A stretch of DNA of 11,171 nucleotides, from NCBI GenBank assembly GCA_015521945.1, contig WANG01000086.1, forward strand, positions 1 through 11,171, written 5' to 3'. The DNA comes from Candidatus Hydrothermarchaeota archaeon (GTDB lineage: Archaea > Hydrothermarchaeota > Hydrothermarchaeia > Hydrothermarchaeales > BMS3B). The notes under the pieces were generated by a model. It was not told the origin of the DNA and searched no databases. It saw only the letters and a list, made by a program, of their open reading frames with translations. Within the stretch, counting starts at the first letter, position 1. The number at the start of each line of letters is the position of its first letter. Shown piece after piece: positions 1 through 7,112 of the stretch. The translations under genes were made by a program, and so were the position numbers.

Positions 1-1
1 G

Positions 2-649
2 GAGGAGGACATCGCAGACCTCTTCTTCGGCAGGGAGTGGGCACCCGGCTTCTACGCATGGGTCCTGCCCAAGGGCGACAACCTGCTGGCAGGCGTGGGA
101 GTAAGCGGCGTCAGGAGGACCCCCCTGAGCTACCTGCGCCACTTCCTTGAGCACCACCCGGCGGTGAGGCACCTCAACCCGGGAAGGTGCATAGCCCTGC
201 ACAGGGGATGCATACCCGTGAGCCTCCCCCGGGCCACCTGCGGGGACAGGGTGCTTCTCGCGGGAGATGCGGGGAGCTTCGTCAAGGCGAGCACCGGGGG
301 CGGTGTTATAACCGGAGGAATCTCCGCAAGGCTCGCCGCAGAGGCTGCAATCAGGGCTCTTGAGGAAGAGGACTTCAGCGCCTCCTTCTTCAGGGAAAGC
401 TACGAGCGCAGGTGGCGGGAGGAGCTCCTGAGGGAGCTTGAGGCGCACGCCCTCCTGAGGGAGCTGATGCTCAGCCTCGGCGACAGGGAAATTGACCGCC
501 TCTTCAGGCTCGCCATAGACGAGGACCTCCCCGCCATAATGGTGCGCTTTCCCGACACCGACCGCCCCTCCGAGTTCCTCAGGGAGCTCATGAACAACCA
601 GCGGCTCGCTGGCTTCCTCCAGCAGGTGCTCAGCGCCGGCGGAGCCTGA
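2..649 (+). CDS. Geranylgeranyl reductase family FAD-dependent oxidoreductase, 3' part (5' end outside window)
   Basis: The open frame runs from the window edge (codon phase starting at base 2) to TGA at 647-649, giving the last 215 residues. Near the start is the motif FYAWVLPKGDNLLAGVG, and about 60 residues later LLAGDAGSFVKASTGGG. In geranylgeranyl reductases and related p-hydroxybenzoate-hydroxylase-fold flavoproteins these are the substrate-cavity and FAD-binding GD regions. The N-terminal Rossmann GxGxxG lies upstream of the window. Archaeal members saturate the geranylgeranyl chains of membrane lipids at the cytoplasmic membrane face, some using ferredoxin as donor. Some paralogues act on other polyprenyl substrates, so the exact substrate is uncertain. 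The C-terminal third is helical and charged. The last 20 bp overlap the 3' end of the convergent phospholipase-D-like gene. No T-rich terminator is visible at the junction. An internal ATG at 95 is not the real start, because conserved sequence continues upstream of it. Confidence 0.85.
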   Translation, partial: EEDIADLFFGREWAPGFYAWVLPKGDNLLAGVGVSGVRRTPLSYLRHFLEHHPAVRHLNPGRCIALHRGCIPVSLPRATCGDRVLLAGDAGSFVKASTGGGVITGGISARLAAEAAIRALEEEDFSASFFRESYERRWREELLRELEAHALLRELMLSLGDREIDRLFRLAIDEDLPAIMVRFPDTDRPSEFLRELMNNQRLAGFLQQVLSAGGA

Positions 650-1940
650 GGAAGGTGAGAAAGGCAGCCACCGCCAAAACTAAGAGCACCCCTGCGGGAG
701 TTGCCAGGGAGGCTCCACCCTCACCCCCGCTCCTCTTCCAGTCCTGCAAAAACACGCCCTGGAAGTACATCGCCGGATTCTCCCCCCGCAGCAGCCTCAG
801 AGCCGTTCCGAGCTCCAGCCTCCTGGCAGCCTCTGAGGGTGAGGGGGAGTACACCACAACCCCCACCTCCCTGTTCCTCTTCGGCGAGTTCTCGTTCCAG
901 TTGACGCTGGACACCAGCACAACCCTGCCGTCAACCACCACCCCCTTGGTGTGGTAGAGCCTTATACTGTTATCCTCATAGGGCAGCGCCAGCCTCGCCT
1001 CAAGGGGGAGCCCCTCCTCCCTCGCAATGCCGTTCACGTAGCTGGCGGTCCTCAGGTTGCTCCTGGGGTTGTCCCTCCTGGTGTTGTACCAGGTGCTGTC
1101 AAGCAGCACCTTCACCTCCACACCCCGTCTCGCCGCGGCAACCGCCTCCTCAAGGAAGGGGTTCGGTGCCTCTTCGGGTGAGGCGCTCCTGCTCCCCCAG
1201 TAGGTGTAGATGTAGAACTGCTGCACGTACAGGGTTGAGTTGGCGCTCCTCAGCAGCTCCGTGATTCTGGCGACGGCATTATCGGGAGCAACCACTGGCT
1301 CAACCTCAAGCCCGGGGTAGCAGTACACCCCCCACCCCACCTCAACCTCGGGCACCTGTCTGAAGGTGTAGTACTCCAGCCCCTCCTCCAGCCTCCTGCT
1401 CTGCCTCATGTCCTCCATGAAAACCTCACGCATGTAGCCGGCAAGCTCCCTGCTGTGCACCACCACCCCCCAGCCGCGGTTTCCCTGCCCCCGCTCCGGA
1501 AACCCGTGCTCCCCGAAGTTCTCGGTGGTGACCAGCACCCTGCTCCCGTCGGCTATGGCGTACTTGGCGTGGTTGTACCTCAGCCTTCCGGAGTAGAGGT
1601 ACACCTCCGCACCCGCCGCCCTGAGCGCCTTCAGGAGCTGCATCTCCCCGGCGGGCATGCCCCCCACCGGCGACTCCTCCACGATTATCCTGACATCCAC
1701 CCCCTCCCTCGCCTTCTCTGCCACAGCTGAGGCTATGGTGCCGCTGGTGAAGGTGTAAACGTTTATGTACAGGCTCTCCGAGGCGGAGTCTATGAAGCTA
1801 AGCAGGGCTGGGAGGGAGTTCTCAGGTGAGGAGAAGGTCTCAACGCACTCGGCGCTGAAAACCTGGGCGTTAGCCAGCGGTATCAGCAGAAGCATAAGCG
1901 CTGCACCAAGCATCGCCCGCCGAAGCACCGCACGCCCCAT
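630..1940 (-). CDS. Exported, C-terminally anchored phospholipase D-like protein with two HKD motifs
   Basis: A 436-residue protein. The start at 1940 is chosen because GGAG lies 8 nt upstream (1949-1952) and the N-terminus becomes a textbook signal peptide (GRAVLRR, a hydrophobic core, then PLANA before Gln26). Longer readings from ATG 1964 or TTG 2000 lack a good ribosome-binding site, and the TTG falls inside the promoter. Two phospholipase-D catalytic motifs are intact: HAKYAIADG (His124, Lys126, Asp131) and HTKGVVVDG (His330, Lys332, Asp337). Each is followed by an Asn-bearing strand (TTENFGE, SSVNWNE). Residues about 414-431 form a membrane helix followed by RLRRR, so the two-domain catalytic body should face outside the cytoplasmic membrane. 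The superfamily contains phospholipases, cardiolipin/phosphatidyl transferases and nucleases (Nuc family); I cannot choose between lipid and nucleic acid as substrate. It is transcribed alone, divergently from metK and convergently with the reductase gene. Confidence 0.85.
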   Translation of the reverse strand: MGRAVLRRAMLGAALMLLLIPLANAQVFSAECVETFSSPENSLPALLSFIDSASESLYINVYTFTSGTIASAVAEKAREGVDVRIIVEESPVGGMPAGEMQLLKALRAAGAEVYLYSGRLRYNHAKYAIADGSRVLVTTENFGEHGFPERGQGNRGWGVVVHSRELAGYMREVFMEDMRQSRRLEEGLEYYTFRQVPEVEVGWGVYCYPGLEVEPVVAPDNAVARITELLRSANSTLYVQQFYIYTYWGSRSASPEEAPNPFLEEAVAAARRGVEVKVLLDSTWYNTRRDNPRSNLRTASYVNGIAREEGLPLEARLALPYEDNSIRLYHTKGVVVDGRVVLVSSVNWNENSPKRNREVGVVVYSPSPSEAARRLELGTALRLLRGENPAMYFQGVFLQDWKRSGGEGGASLATPAGVLLVLAVAAFLTFLRLRRR

Positions 1941-1975
1941 GCTCGCAACTCCGGAGTAACACATCACCGCACGGC

Positions 1976-1989
1976 AATATATTTTTATG
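1976..1989. promoter_or_regulatory. AT-rich divergent promoter between the PLD-like gene and metK
   Basis: The 77 bp between the two divergent starts (1940 and 2018) is GC-rich except for the block AATATATTTTTATG. Read on plus it gives a TATA-like ATATATTTTTAT about 25 nt upstream of roughly 2008, just before the metK ribosome-binding site. Read on minus, CATAAAAATATATT would place transcription start near 1957, about 17 nt before the PLD-like ATG. Both genes probably share or compete for this single AT-rich block. The assignment rests on composition and spacing only. Confidence 0.5.
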
Positions 1990-2017
1990 CCCTCGCTCAA
2001 TTAAGGTAGGTGAGGAG

Positions 2018-3226
2018 ATGCACATGAGCAGGAAGATTTATGTTGAGCAGGTGACCCGCACTCCCGTTGAGGAACAGCAGATTGAGCTGGTTGAGCGCAA
2101 GGGCGTGGGACACCCCGACAGTCTGGCAGACGGCATGGCGGATGCCATCAGCAGGGAGCTCTGCAGGGCGTACATGAAGGAGTTCGGGGTGGTGCTTCAC
2201 CACAACACCGACCAGGTGGAGGTCGTCGGTGGCAGGGCAGAGGTTGACTTCGGAAGGGGCGAGGTTGTAAAGCCCATATACGTGCTGCTCTCGGGCAGGG
2301 CTACGATGATAGCAGGGGACAGGGTGGTCCCGGTGCACAGGATAGCCATGAAGGCGGCAAGGGAGTACCTGGGCAGAACCCTGAGGAACATCAACGTTGA
2401 GGGTGACGTGATAATAGACTCGCGCATAGGTCAGGGGAGCACCGACCTCATAGACGTGTTCACCCGCTCAAAGGAGATGCCCCTCGCCAACGACACCTCC
2501 TTCGGGGTGGGGTTTGCACCCCTGAGCGACGTTGAGAAGCTCTGCTACACCGTGGAGCGGGAGCTCAACAGCGACGCCTTCAAGGAGCGCTACCCGGAGA
2601 GCGGGGAGGACATAAAGGTTATGGGCCTCAGGGAGGGCGACAGGATAGTGCTCACCATCTCCGTTGCCATGATAGCCAGCAGGATTCCAGACATTGACCA
2701 CTACGTGAGCGTGATTGACGACATAAAGGAGGAGGTGGAGAGGATAGCCTCGGGCATAACCGAGAGGGAGGTGGAGGTGAACCTGAACACGGGCGACGAC
2801 TACGAGCGCAAGGCGGTGTACCTGACAGCCACGGGAACGTCCGCGGAGATGGGAGACGACGGCAGCGTGGGCAGGGGCAACAGGGTGAACGGGCTGATAA
2901 CCCCCAACAGGCACATGAGCATGGAGGCTGCGGCGGGCAAGAACCCCGTGAACCACGTGGGGAAGATATACAACCTCCTGGCACCCAGGATAGCCAGCCA
3001 GGTGGCTGAGGAGGTGCAGGGGGTGCGTGAGGTGTACGTGCGCCTGCTCTCCCAGATAGGCAGACCCATTGACCAGCCCCGCGCCGCAAGCGTTCAGCTC
3101 ATCCTGGAGGAGGGTGCCTCCCTCAGCAGCATCCAGAGCGACGTTTACAGCATTGTTGACGAGAACCTGGCGAATATACGCAGAATCACGGAGCTCTTCA
3201 TAAAGGGTGAGCTCACGACCTTCTGA
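2018..3226 (+). CDS. mat: S-adenosylmethionine synthetase, archaeal type (MAT/MetK2)
   Basis: Makes S-adenosylmethionine from methionine and ATP in the cytoplasm. The 402-residue protein matches the archaeal MAT family over its whole length. Recognisable blocks are VERKGVGHPDSLADG near the N-terminus, VLHHNTDQVEVVGG, the GQGSTDLIDVF segment, PLANDTSFGVGFAPL, DDYERKAVYLTATGTSAEMG, DDGSVGRGNRVNGLITP and AAGKNPVNHVGKIYN. The C-terminus, FIKGELTTF, is typical of the family. Two starts are possible: ATG 2018 with AGGTGA at 2008-2013, or ATG 2024 with GGAG at 2014-2017 (6-nt spacing). They differ by two residues, and the second has the slightly better spacing. It is the first gene of a plus-strand cluster; the ribosome-binding site of the ferredoxin gene overlaps its stop codon, so translation is probably coupled. 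Confidence 0.97.
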   Translation: MHMSRKIYVEQVTRTPVEEQQIELVERKGVGHPDSLADGMADAISRELCRAYMKEFGVVLHHNTDQVEVVGGRAEVDFGRGEVVKPIYVLLSGRATMIAGDRVVPVHRIAMKAAREYLGRTLRNINVEGDVIIDSRIGQGSTDLIDVFTRSKEMPLANDTSFGVGFAPLSDVEKLCYTVERELNSDAFKERYPESGEDIKVMGLREGDRIVLTISVAMIASRIPDIDHYVSVIDDIKEEVERIASGITEREVEVNLNTGDDYERKAVYLTATGTSAEMGDDGSVGRGNRVNGLITPNRHMSMEAAAGKNPVNHVGKIYNLLAPRIASQVAEEVQGVREVYVRLLSQIGRPIDQPRAASVQLILEEGASLSSIQSDVYSIVDENLANIRRITELFIKGELTTF

Positions 3227-3235
3227 GGTGCACGC

Positions 3236-3421
3236 ATGCCACGGATAGTGGTGAACAGGGACACCTGCGTGGGATGCGGGGAGTGCGCCGACATCTGCCC
3301 CGCCCATGTGTACGTTATCCAGGACGGAAAGAGCTACGCCGCCAGCCCCGAGGAGTGCATAGAGTGCTGCTCATGCGTTGAGGTTTGCCCCACAGACTCA
3401 ATAGACCACGAGCTGTGCTGA
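3236..3421 (+). CDS. Small 2[4Fe-4S] ferredoxin
   Basis: A 61-residue cytoplasmic electron carrier with two CxxCxxCxxxCP motifs: CVGCGECADICP (residues about 11-22) and CIECCSCVEVCP (about 41-52). This is the classic bacterial-type 2[4Fe-4S] ferredoxin fold, with each cluster taking three cysteines from one motif and the fourth from the other. The second motif carries an extra Cys (CxxCC), and the last residue is also Cys; neither is needed for cluster ligation. The start at ATG 3236 is set by GAGGTG (3225-3230), which overlaps the metK stop; the intergenic gap is 9 nt. The CBS-protein ribosome-binding site in turn overlaps the ferredoxin stop, so the three genes are probably one transcript. 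Its redox partner is not identified in the sequence. A geranylgeranyl-reductase-family gene lies 2.6 kb upstream, and such reductases accept electrons from ferredoxin in at least one methanogen, so a link is possible but inferred. Confidence 0.93.
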   Translation: MPRIVVNRDTCVGCGECADICPAHVYVIQDGKSYAASPEECIECCSCVEVCPTDSIDHELC

Positions 3422-3431
3422 GGTGGTGGGG

Positions 3432-3839
3432 ATGCAGGTGCGGGACATAATGCACGGAATCACCGTTGTTGACCCCCAGGCATCGGTGCTTGAGGCTGCT
3501 AAGGTGATGAAGGAGAAGAACATAGGCTCGGTGCTGGTGAAGCTGGGGGAGGCGCAGTGGGGCATACTCACCGAGAGGGACATCGTGACCAAGGTGGTTG
3601 CAAGGGGGCTGCGCTTCAGGGAGGTGCGGGTCAGCGAGGTCATGACCGAGCTCAAGGTGACCATAGACGCCTCCGCCCCCCTGAGCAAGGCGAGCGAGCT
3701 CTTCAACCTCTACCCCGTGCGCAGGCTGCCCGTGATTGAGAACGGTGAGATAGTGGGCATGGTGTCGGCGAGGGACGTGGCAAAGTACTGCCGCTTCAGG
3801 CTCGCCAGGGCGAGGCAGAAGTACGGCTCCAGCAGGTAG
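3432..3839 (+). CDS. Two-CBS-domain (Bateman module) protein
   Basis: A 135-residue protein made only of a CBS pair, with no catalytic domain. CBS1 spans about residues 1-57 (VRDIMHGITVVDP ... WGILTERDIV) and CBS2 about 66-125 (VSEVMTELKVTID ... VGMVSARDVA). Both keep the G-h-h-T/S-x-x-D ligand motif (GILTERD at 44-50, GMVSARD at 109-115), whose Thr/Ser and Asp contact the ribose/phosphate of adenosyl ligands. It should therefore bind AMP, ATP, SAM or a similar nucleotide. The tail (RFRLARARQKYGSSR) is basic. ATG 3432 is chosen because GAGGTG (3420-3425) sits 6 nt upstream; GTG at 3423 or 3426 would add three or two residues and would use up that site. Its place directly behind metK and a ferredoxin gene suggests sensing of SAM or energy state, but the target is unknown. 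Confidence 0.88.
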   Translation: MQVRDIMHGITVVDPQASVLEAAKVMKEKNIGSVLVKLGEAQWGILTERDIVTKVVARGLRFREVRVSEVMTELKVTIDASAPLSKASELFNLYPVRRLPVIENGEIVGMVSARDVAKYCRFRLARARQKYGSSR

Positions 3840-3854
3840 GGCAGGCGTAGGGTG

Positions 3855-5108
3855 ATGCGCTTCCTGCTGAGGGACAGGCTTTTCAGGCACGGCAGCGTGA
3901 TGTTCATAGGCACCACCCTCTCGGGGGTGCTGAACTACGTGTATCAGGTTTACATGGGCAGGGCTCTGGGACCGGAGCAGTACGGTGTCTTCGGGGCGCT
4001 CTTCGCCATCTTCTACATGACCACCATCATAGCCCAGACCCTGAACACCTCAGCCGCCAGGTTTGCAGCCGAGCTGGTGGCGAAGGGGCACGCTCTGGGA
4101 GGCTTCCTGCGGGGCGGCATAAAGAGGATGGTGGTGATGGGCAGCCTGAGCGCCGCTGCTACCCTGCTCCTGCTCGGTCCCCTGACGAGGATGCTGAAGA
4201 TATCCCAGAAGGAGCCCGTGCTGGTGCTGGCGCTCATGCTCTTCCTGGTGTGGCTCAGACCCATAACCGAGGGCTCCCTAAGGGGGCTGCAGCGCTTCGG
4301 TGCCCTCTCGGCGCTGCTCATCTCAAGCTCCGCCGGGAGGTTCGCCACGGGCATTCCCTTAGTCATGCTCGGGGCGGGGGTCACGGGTGCCCTTGCGGGG
4401 GTGGTCTTCGGGCAGGTGGTGCCCTTAGTGGCGGGGCTGGTGCTGCTGAGGGAGCACCTCAGGGGCACCTCCGGGAGCTTCAGCTTCACCTCCTTCTACA
4501 CCTACTCCCTCCCCGTGCTTGTAGCCATGGTGTGCTTCTCGGTTCCCGCAAACCTGGACGTGGTGCTGGCGAAGTACTTCTTCTCGGCGAAGGAGGCGGG
4601 GCTGTACACCTCCGCGAGCGTGCTGGGCAAAATAACCTTCTTCTTCCCCTCCGCCATCTACGCGGTGATGTTCCCCATGATAGCAGAGGCGCACGTCAAA
4701 GGGAGAAGCGCCGGGGGGATACTGCTCCGCGCCTTGGCGTACACGGGGGTGCTGTCCGGAGGGGTGGCGCTCACCTACCTGCTCTTCCCAAGCGCTGTGC
4801 TGAGCGTCTTCGGCTCGGGGTTCGCGGAGGCCATGCCCCTGGTTGCCCCCTACGGCTTTGCCATGCTCTTCTTCTCCCTGAGCTCCGTGCTGATGCAGTA
4901 CCACCTGGCGGTCAAGAACATGGGGTACGCGGGGGTGATGCTGGGCTTCACCCTGCTTGAGGTGGCGCTGCTGATGCTCTCCAGCTCCAGCCCCCTGGCG
5001 CTGGTAAGAGCCCTGCTGGCTGGAAACCTGCTGCTGCTGCTGGGGAGCGTCGCCTACACCCTGCGCACCCTCAGGGCTGCTCCTTCCCCTTCTCCTCCCG
5101 CTTCCTGA
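3855..5108 (+). CDS. MOP-superfamily flippase (polysaccharide/oligosaccharide transporter-like)
   Basis: A 417-residue integral membrane protein with about 12 hydrophobic helices. It begins LLRDRLFRHGSVMFIG and then LNYVYQVYMGRALGPEQYG, the standard opening of Wzx/PST-type flippases. The mid-protein motif ANLDVVLAKYFFSAKEAGLY, with a buried Asp and an Ala-Gly-x-Tyr turn, is also typical of the family. Such proteins flip lipid-linked oligosaccharides or other lipid-linked precursors across the cytoplasmic membrane, in archaea for surface glycans or protein N-glycosylation. No glycosyltransferase genes are adjacent, so the substrate cannot be inferred. GTG 3852 is an alternative start one codon earlier. 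The gene starts 15 nt after the CBS-protein stop with no strong ribosome-binding site. Its last 38 bp overlap the 3' end of the convergent slipin gene. The tail is a low-complexity Pro/Ser stretch (APSPSPPAS) that lies within this overlap. Confidence 0.88.
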   Translation: MRFLLRDRLFRHGSVMFIGTTLSGVLNYVYQVYMGRALGPEQYGVFGALFAIFYMTTIIAQTLNTSAARFAAELVAKGHALGGFLRGGIKRMVVMGSLSAAATLLLLGPLTRMLKISQKEPVLVLALMLFLVWLRPITEGSLRGLQRFGALSALLISSSAGRFATGIPLVMLGAGVTGALAGVVFGQVVPLVAGLVLLREHLRGTSGSFSFTSFYTYSLPVLVAMVCFSVPANLDVVLAKYFFSAKEAGLYTSASVLGKITFFFPSAIYAVMFPMIAEAHVKGRSAGGILLRALAYTGVLSGGVALTYLLFPSAVLSVFGSGFAEAMPLVAPYGFAMLFFSLSSVLMQYHLAVKNMGYAGVMLGFTLLEVALLMLSSSSPLALVRALLAGNLLLLLGSVAYTLRTLRAAPSPSPPAS

Positions 5109-5844
5109 CGAAGAACTCCAGCAGCTCTATGGGCACGGGGAGAACCAGCACGCTCGCCTTCTCGCTCGTGGCTTCCCGCACCGTCTGGAGGAAGCGCAGC
5201 TGCATCGCTCCCGGCTCCCTCGCCATTATCCTGGCAGCCTCAGCGAGCTTCTGGGACGCCTGAAACTCGCCCTGGGCGGAAATCACCTTCGCCCTCCTCT
5301 CGCGCTCTGCCTCAGCCTGCGCTGCCATGGCGCGCTGCATGCTCTGGGGTATCTCCACGTCCTTTATCTCCACCGCCGTTACCTTAACCCCCCAGGGGTC
5401 CGTCTGCTGGTCTATAACCTCCTGCAGCTTCTCGTTGAGCTTCTCCCGCTCAGCAAGCAGCTCGTCCAGCTCCGCCATGCCGATGATGCTGCGCAGCGTG
5501 GTCTGGGCAATCATTGAGGTCGCCGCCAAGTAGTTCTCCACCTCCACTATCGCCTTCTCGGGGTCTATGATTCTGAAGTACACCACGGCGTTTACCCGAA
5601 CGGTAACGTTGTCCCTGGTGATTATCTCCTGGGAGGGCACGTCAAGGGTAACCGTGCGCAGGTCAACCTTCACCATGCGGTCAACGAAGGGTATTAGGAA
5701 CATTATCCCGGGACCCTTGGCACCTATCAGCCTGCCCAGCCTGAAGACCACCCCCCTCTCGTACTCCCGCACAACACGAATGGCGCTCGTGAGGAAGATC
5801 AGCGCAATTATCGCCGCGGGAATCAGGTATGCACCGCCGTTCAT
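5071..5844 (-). CDS. Slipin / stomatin-like SPFH protein (p-stomatin)
   Basis: A 257-residue protein with an N-terminal membrane hairpin or helix (about residues 5-22), then the SPFH/band-7 domain (about 25-190). Diagnostic pieces are REYERGVVFRLGR, GPGIMFLIPFVD, TLDVPSQEIITRDNVTV, VNAVVYFRI and TLRSIIGMAELDELLAERE. A coiled region rich in Ala and Glu follows (QAEAERERRAKVISAQGE), and then the C-terminal segment LVLPVPIELLEFF. Stomatins oligomerise into membrane-bound scaffolds. The archaeal slipin PH1511 is cleaved near its C-terminus by the partner protease encoded next to it, and the same gene pair is present here. The start ATG overlaps the upstream protease stop (ATGA) and has an exceptionally good ribosome-binding site, GGAGGTGA. 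The 3' end overlaps the flippase gene by 38 bp. A related family (HflK/HflC) is unlikely given the length and the NfeD neighbour. Confidence 0.94.
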   Translation of the reverse strand: MNGGAYLIPAAIIALIFLTSAIRVVREYERGVVFRLGRLIGAKGPGIMFLIPFVDRMVKVDLRTVTLDVPSQEIITRDNVTVRVNAVVYFRIIDPEKAIVEVENYLAATSMIAQTTLRSIIGMAELDELLAEREKLNEKLQEVIDQQTDPWGVKVTAVEIKDVEIPQSMQRAMAAQAEAERERRAKVISAQGEFQASQKLAEAARIMAREPGAMQLRFLQTVREATSEKASVLVLPVPIELLEFFVRKREEKGKEQP

Positions 5845-7112
5845 TCCTTCACCTCCTCTACCTCTAAGGTGAGGTCTCTAACTCCCACTACTTTAACCTT
5901 TCTGCCCTTCTCTATCCTTCCGTGCCTCGCTACAGCCCGCCAGAGCTCACCGTGCACGTGCACGTACCCCTCGGGGGAGAGCTCGCTCCTTGCCACCCCC
6001 ACCAGCCCCAGCATGCCCTCGGCACCCGTAACCGGCTTCCTGCGCATCGCCTTCACCACCAGCAGGAGCACCCCTATGAAGAAGAGAGCCGTGAAGGCGG
6101 TGGCTGAGGCTATCAGCTTCAGGGAGATGGCGATATACGGCTCAACCTCGGGGTTTGAGAGCATCAGAGAGCCCAGCAGGAAGGCTGCGATTCCTCCCGC
6201 TGTCAGAACCCCGCTGCTCTGCACCTTGAGCTCGGCTATCAGGAGGAGCATGGCAAGCAGAATCAGGGCGATTCCGGCGAGGCTCATGCTGAGCGCCTGA
6301 AAGCTCCAGAGGGCGAGGAGAAGGGAGATGGTGCCGACAACTCCGGGAAGGATGGCTCCGGGATTTGAGAGCTCCAGGATTATGCCGTACATGCCGATGA
6401 GGAAGAGCAGGTAGGCGATGTTGGGGTCGCTGAGCCTGTGCAGCAGCCTGTCGCGGGTGCTCATCGGTACCTGGCGCATGGCAGCGCCTGCGGTGCTGAG
6501 CACCCTCCTGCCCGAGGCGGTCTCAACCTCCATGCCGTCAATCTCCTCCAGCAGCTCCCCATACCCGTCCGCAACCACGTCCACTATGCCCGCCCGCTTC
6601 GCCTCCACGGCGGAGAGGGAGACGCTCCGGATTACGAAGCTCTCGGCAACGCTCACGTTCCTGCCCCTGAGCTGCGCCAGACTGCGCATGTAGGCTGCGG
6701 CATCCTGGACCACCTTCTCGCTGACCTCTCCAGAGCCCATGGAGACTGGGTGAGCGGCGCCAGTGGCTGTGCCAGGTGCCATGGCTGCCACGTGGGCTGA
6801 GACTAAGATGAAGCTGCCGGCGGAGGCTGCACGGGAGCCCCTGGGGTAAACGTAAACCACCACGGGCACAGGGGAGTCAAGGATGCTCTGCACTATACTG
6901 CGCATGCTGGCGTCAAGCCCACCCGGGGTGTCAATCCTGAACACCACCGCCTCCGCCCCCTGCGCCTCCGCGAGAGCTATAACCCTGGCGGTGTACTCAG
7001 CGTTCACGGGGTCAATTACCCCCGTAATTTCCCCCACCAGAACAAGGGGCTGGGCACCCGCCACCTGCGGGAGCAGCAGGAGCGTCCCCAAGATTAATAT
7101 ACCCAGGCGCAT
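5841..7112 (-). CDS. NfeD-family membrane-bound ClpP-class serine protease (STOPP partner of slipin)
   Basis: A 423-residue protein. The chosen start at 7112 yields a clean signal peptide (RLGILILGTLLLLPQVAGA). The ClpP/crotonase-like protease domain covers about residues 22-230, with FRIDTPGG at 58-65. The catalytic dyad appears intact: Ser97 in RAASAGS, and Lys133 in VSEKVVQDAAAY, which lines up with Lys138 of Pyrococcus PH1510. MAPGTATGAAHP lies between them. Several hydrophobic helices follow (about 235-375), then a small OB-fold NfeD domain (about 385-423) beginning GLVGVARSELSPEG. PH1510, the characterised relative, cleaves the C-terminal region of the partner slipin. Upstream in-frame codons back to 7208 would run through the promoter and into rfcS and are not used. 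No ribosome-binding site precedes ATG 7112; a TATA box about 27 nt upstream suggests a leaderless message. It overlaps the slipin start by 4 nt (ATGA). Confidence 0.93.
   Translation of the reverse strand: MRLGILILGTLLLLPQVAGAQPLVLVGEITGVIDPVNAEYTARVIALAEAQGAEAVVFRIDTPGGLDASMRSIVQSILDSPVPVVVYVYPRGSRAASAGSFILVSAHVAAMAPGTATGAAHPVSMGSGEVSEKVVQDAAAYMRSLAQLRGRNVSVAESFVIRSVSLSAVEAKRAGIVDVVADGYGELLEEIDGMEVETASGRRVLSTAGAAMRQVPMSTRDRLLHRLSDPNIAYLLFLIGMYGIILELSNPGAILPGVVGTISLLLALWSFQALSMSLAGIALILLAMLLLIAELKVQSSGVLTAGGIAAFLLGSLMLSNPEVEPYIAISLKLIASATAFTALFFIGVLLLVVKAMRRKPVTGAEGMLGLVGVARSELSPEGYVHVHGELWRAVARHGRIEKGRKVKVVGVRDLTLEVEEVKE
5849..5856 (-). promoter_or_regulatory. Strong Shine-Dalgarno site of the slipin gene
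   Basis: On the minus strand the sequence is GGAGGTGA, a full-length match to the archaeal anti-Shine-Dalgarno core, 4 nt before the slipin ATG at 5844. It lies inside the last codons of the protease gene. Slipin can therefore be initiated independently of the overlapping ATGA coupling, which would fit a need for more slipin than protease. Confidence 0.75.

Noticed and set aside
1941..2000. Longer PLD-like protein starting at TTG 2000 or ATG 1964
   Set aside because: The extension runs through the AT-rich promoter, lacks a good ribosome-binding site and would bury the signal peptide; ATG 1940 with GGAG upstream fits better.
2468..3307. 279-codon open frame antiparallel to metK
   Set aside because: It lies wholly opposite the well-conserved MAT gene and its translation is His/Val/Leu-rich low-complexity sequence, typical of the antisense of a GC-rich gene.
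4250..4960. 236-codon plus-strand open frame inside the flippase gene
   Set aside because: It is a frame-shifted shadow full of Gly/Ala/Arg repeats, while the flippase frame has a family-typical membrane profile.
5841..7112. Apparent loss of the catalytic lysine in the NfeD protease (Arg in YMRSLAQ)
   Set aside because: Counting back from SLAQ against PH1510 as I recall it, the catalytic Lys138 is ten residues before that position and aligns with Lys133 here, so the Ser-Lys dyad is intact.
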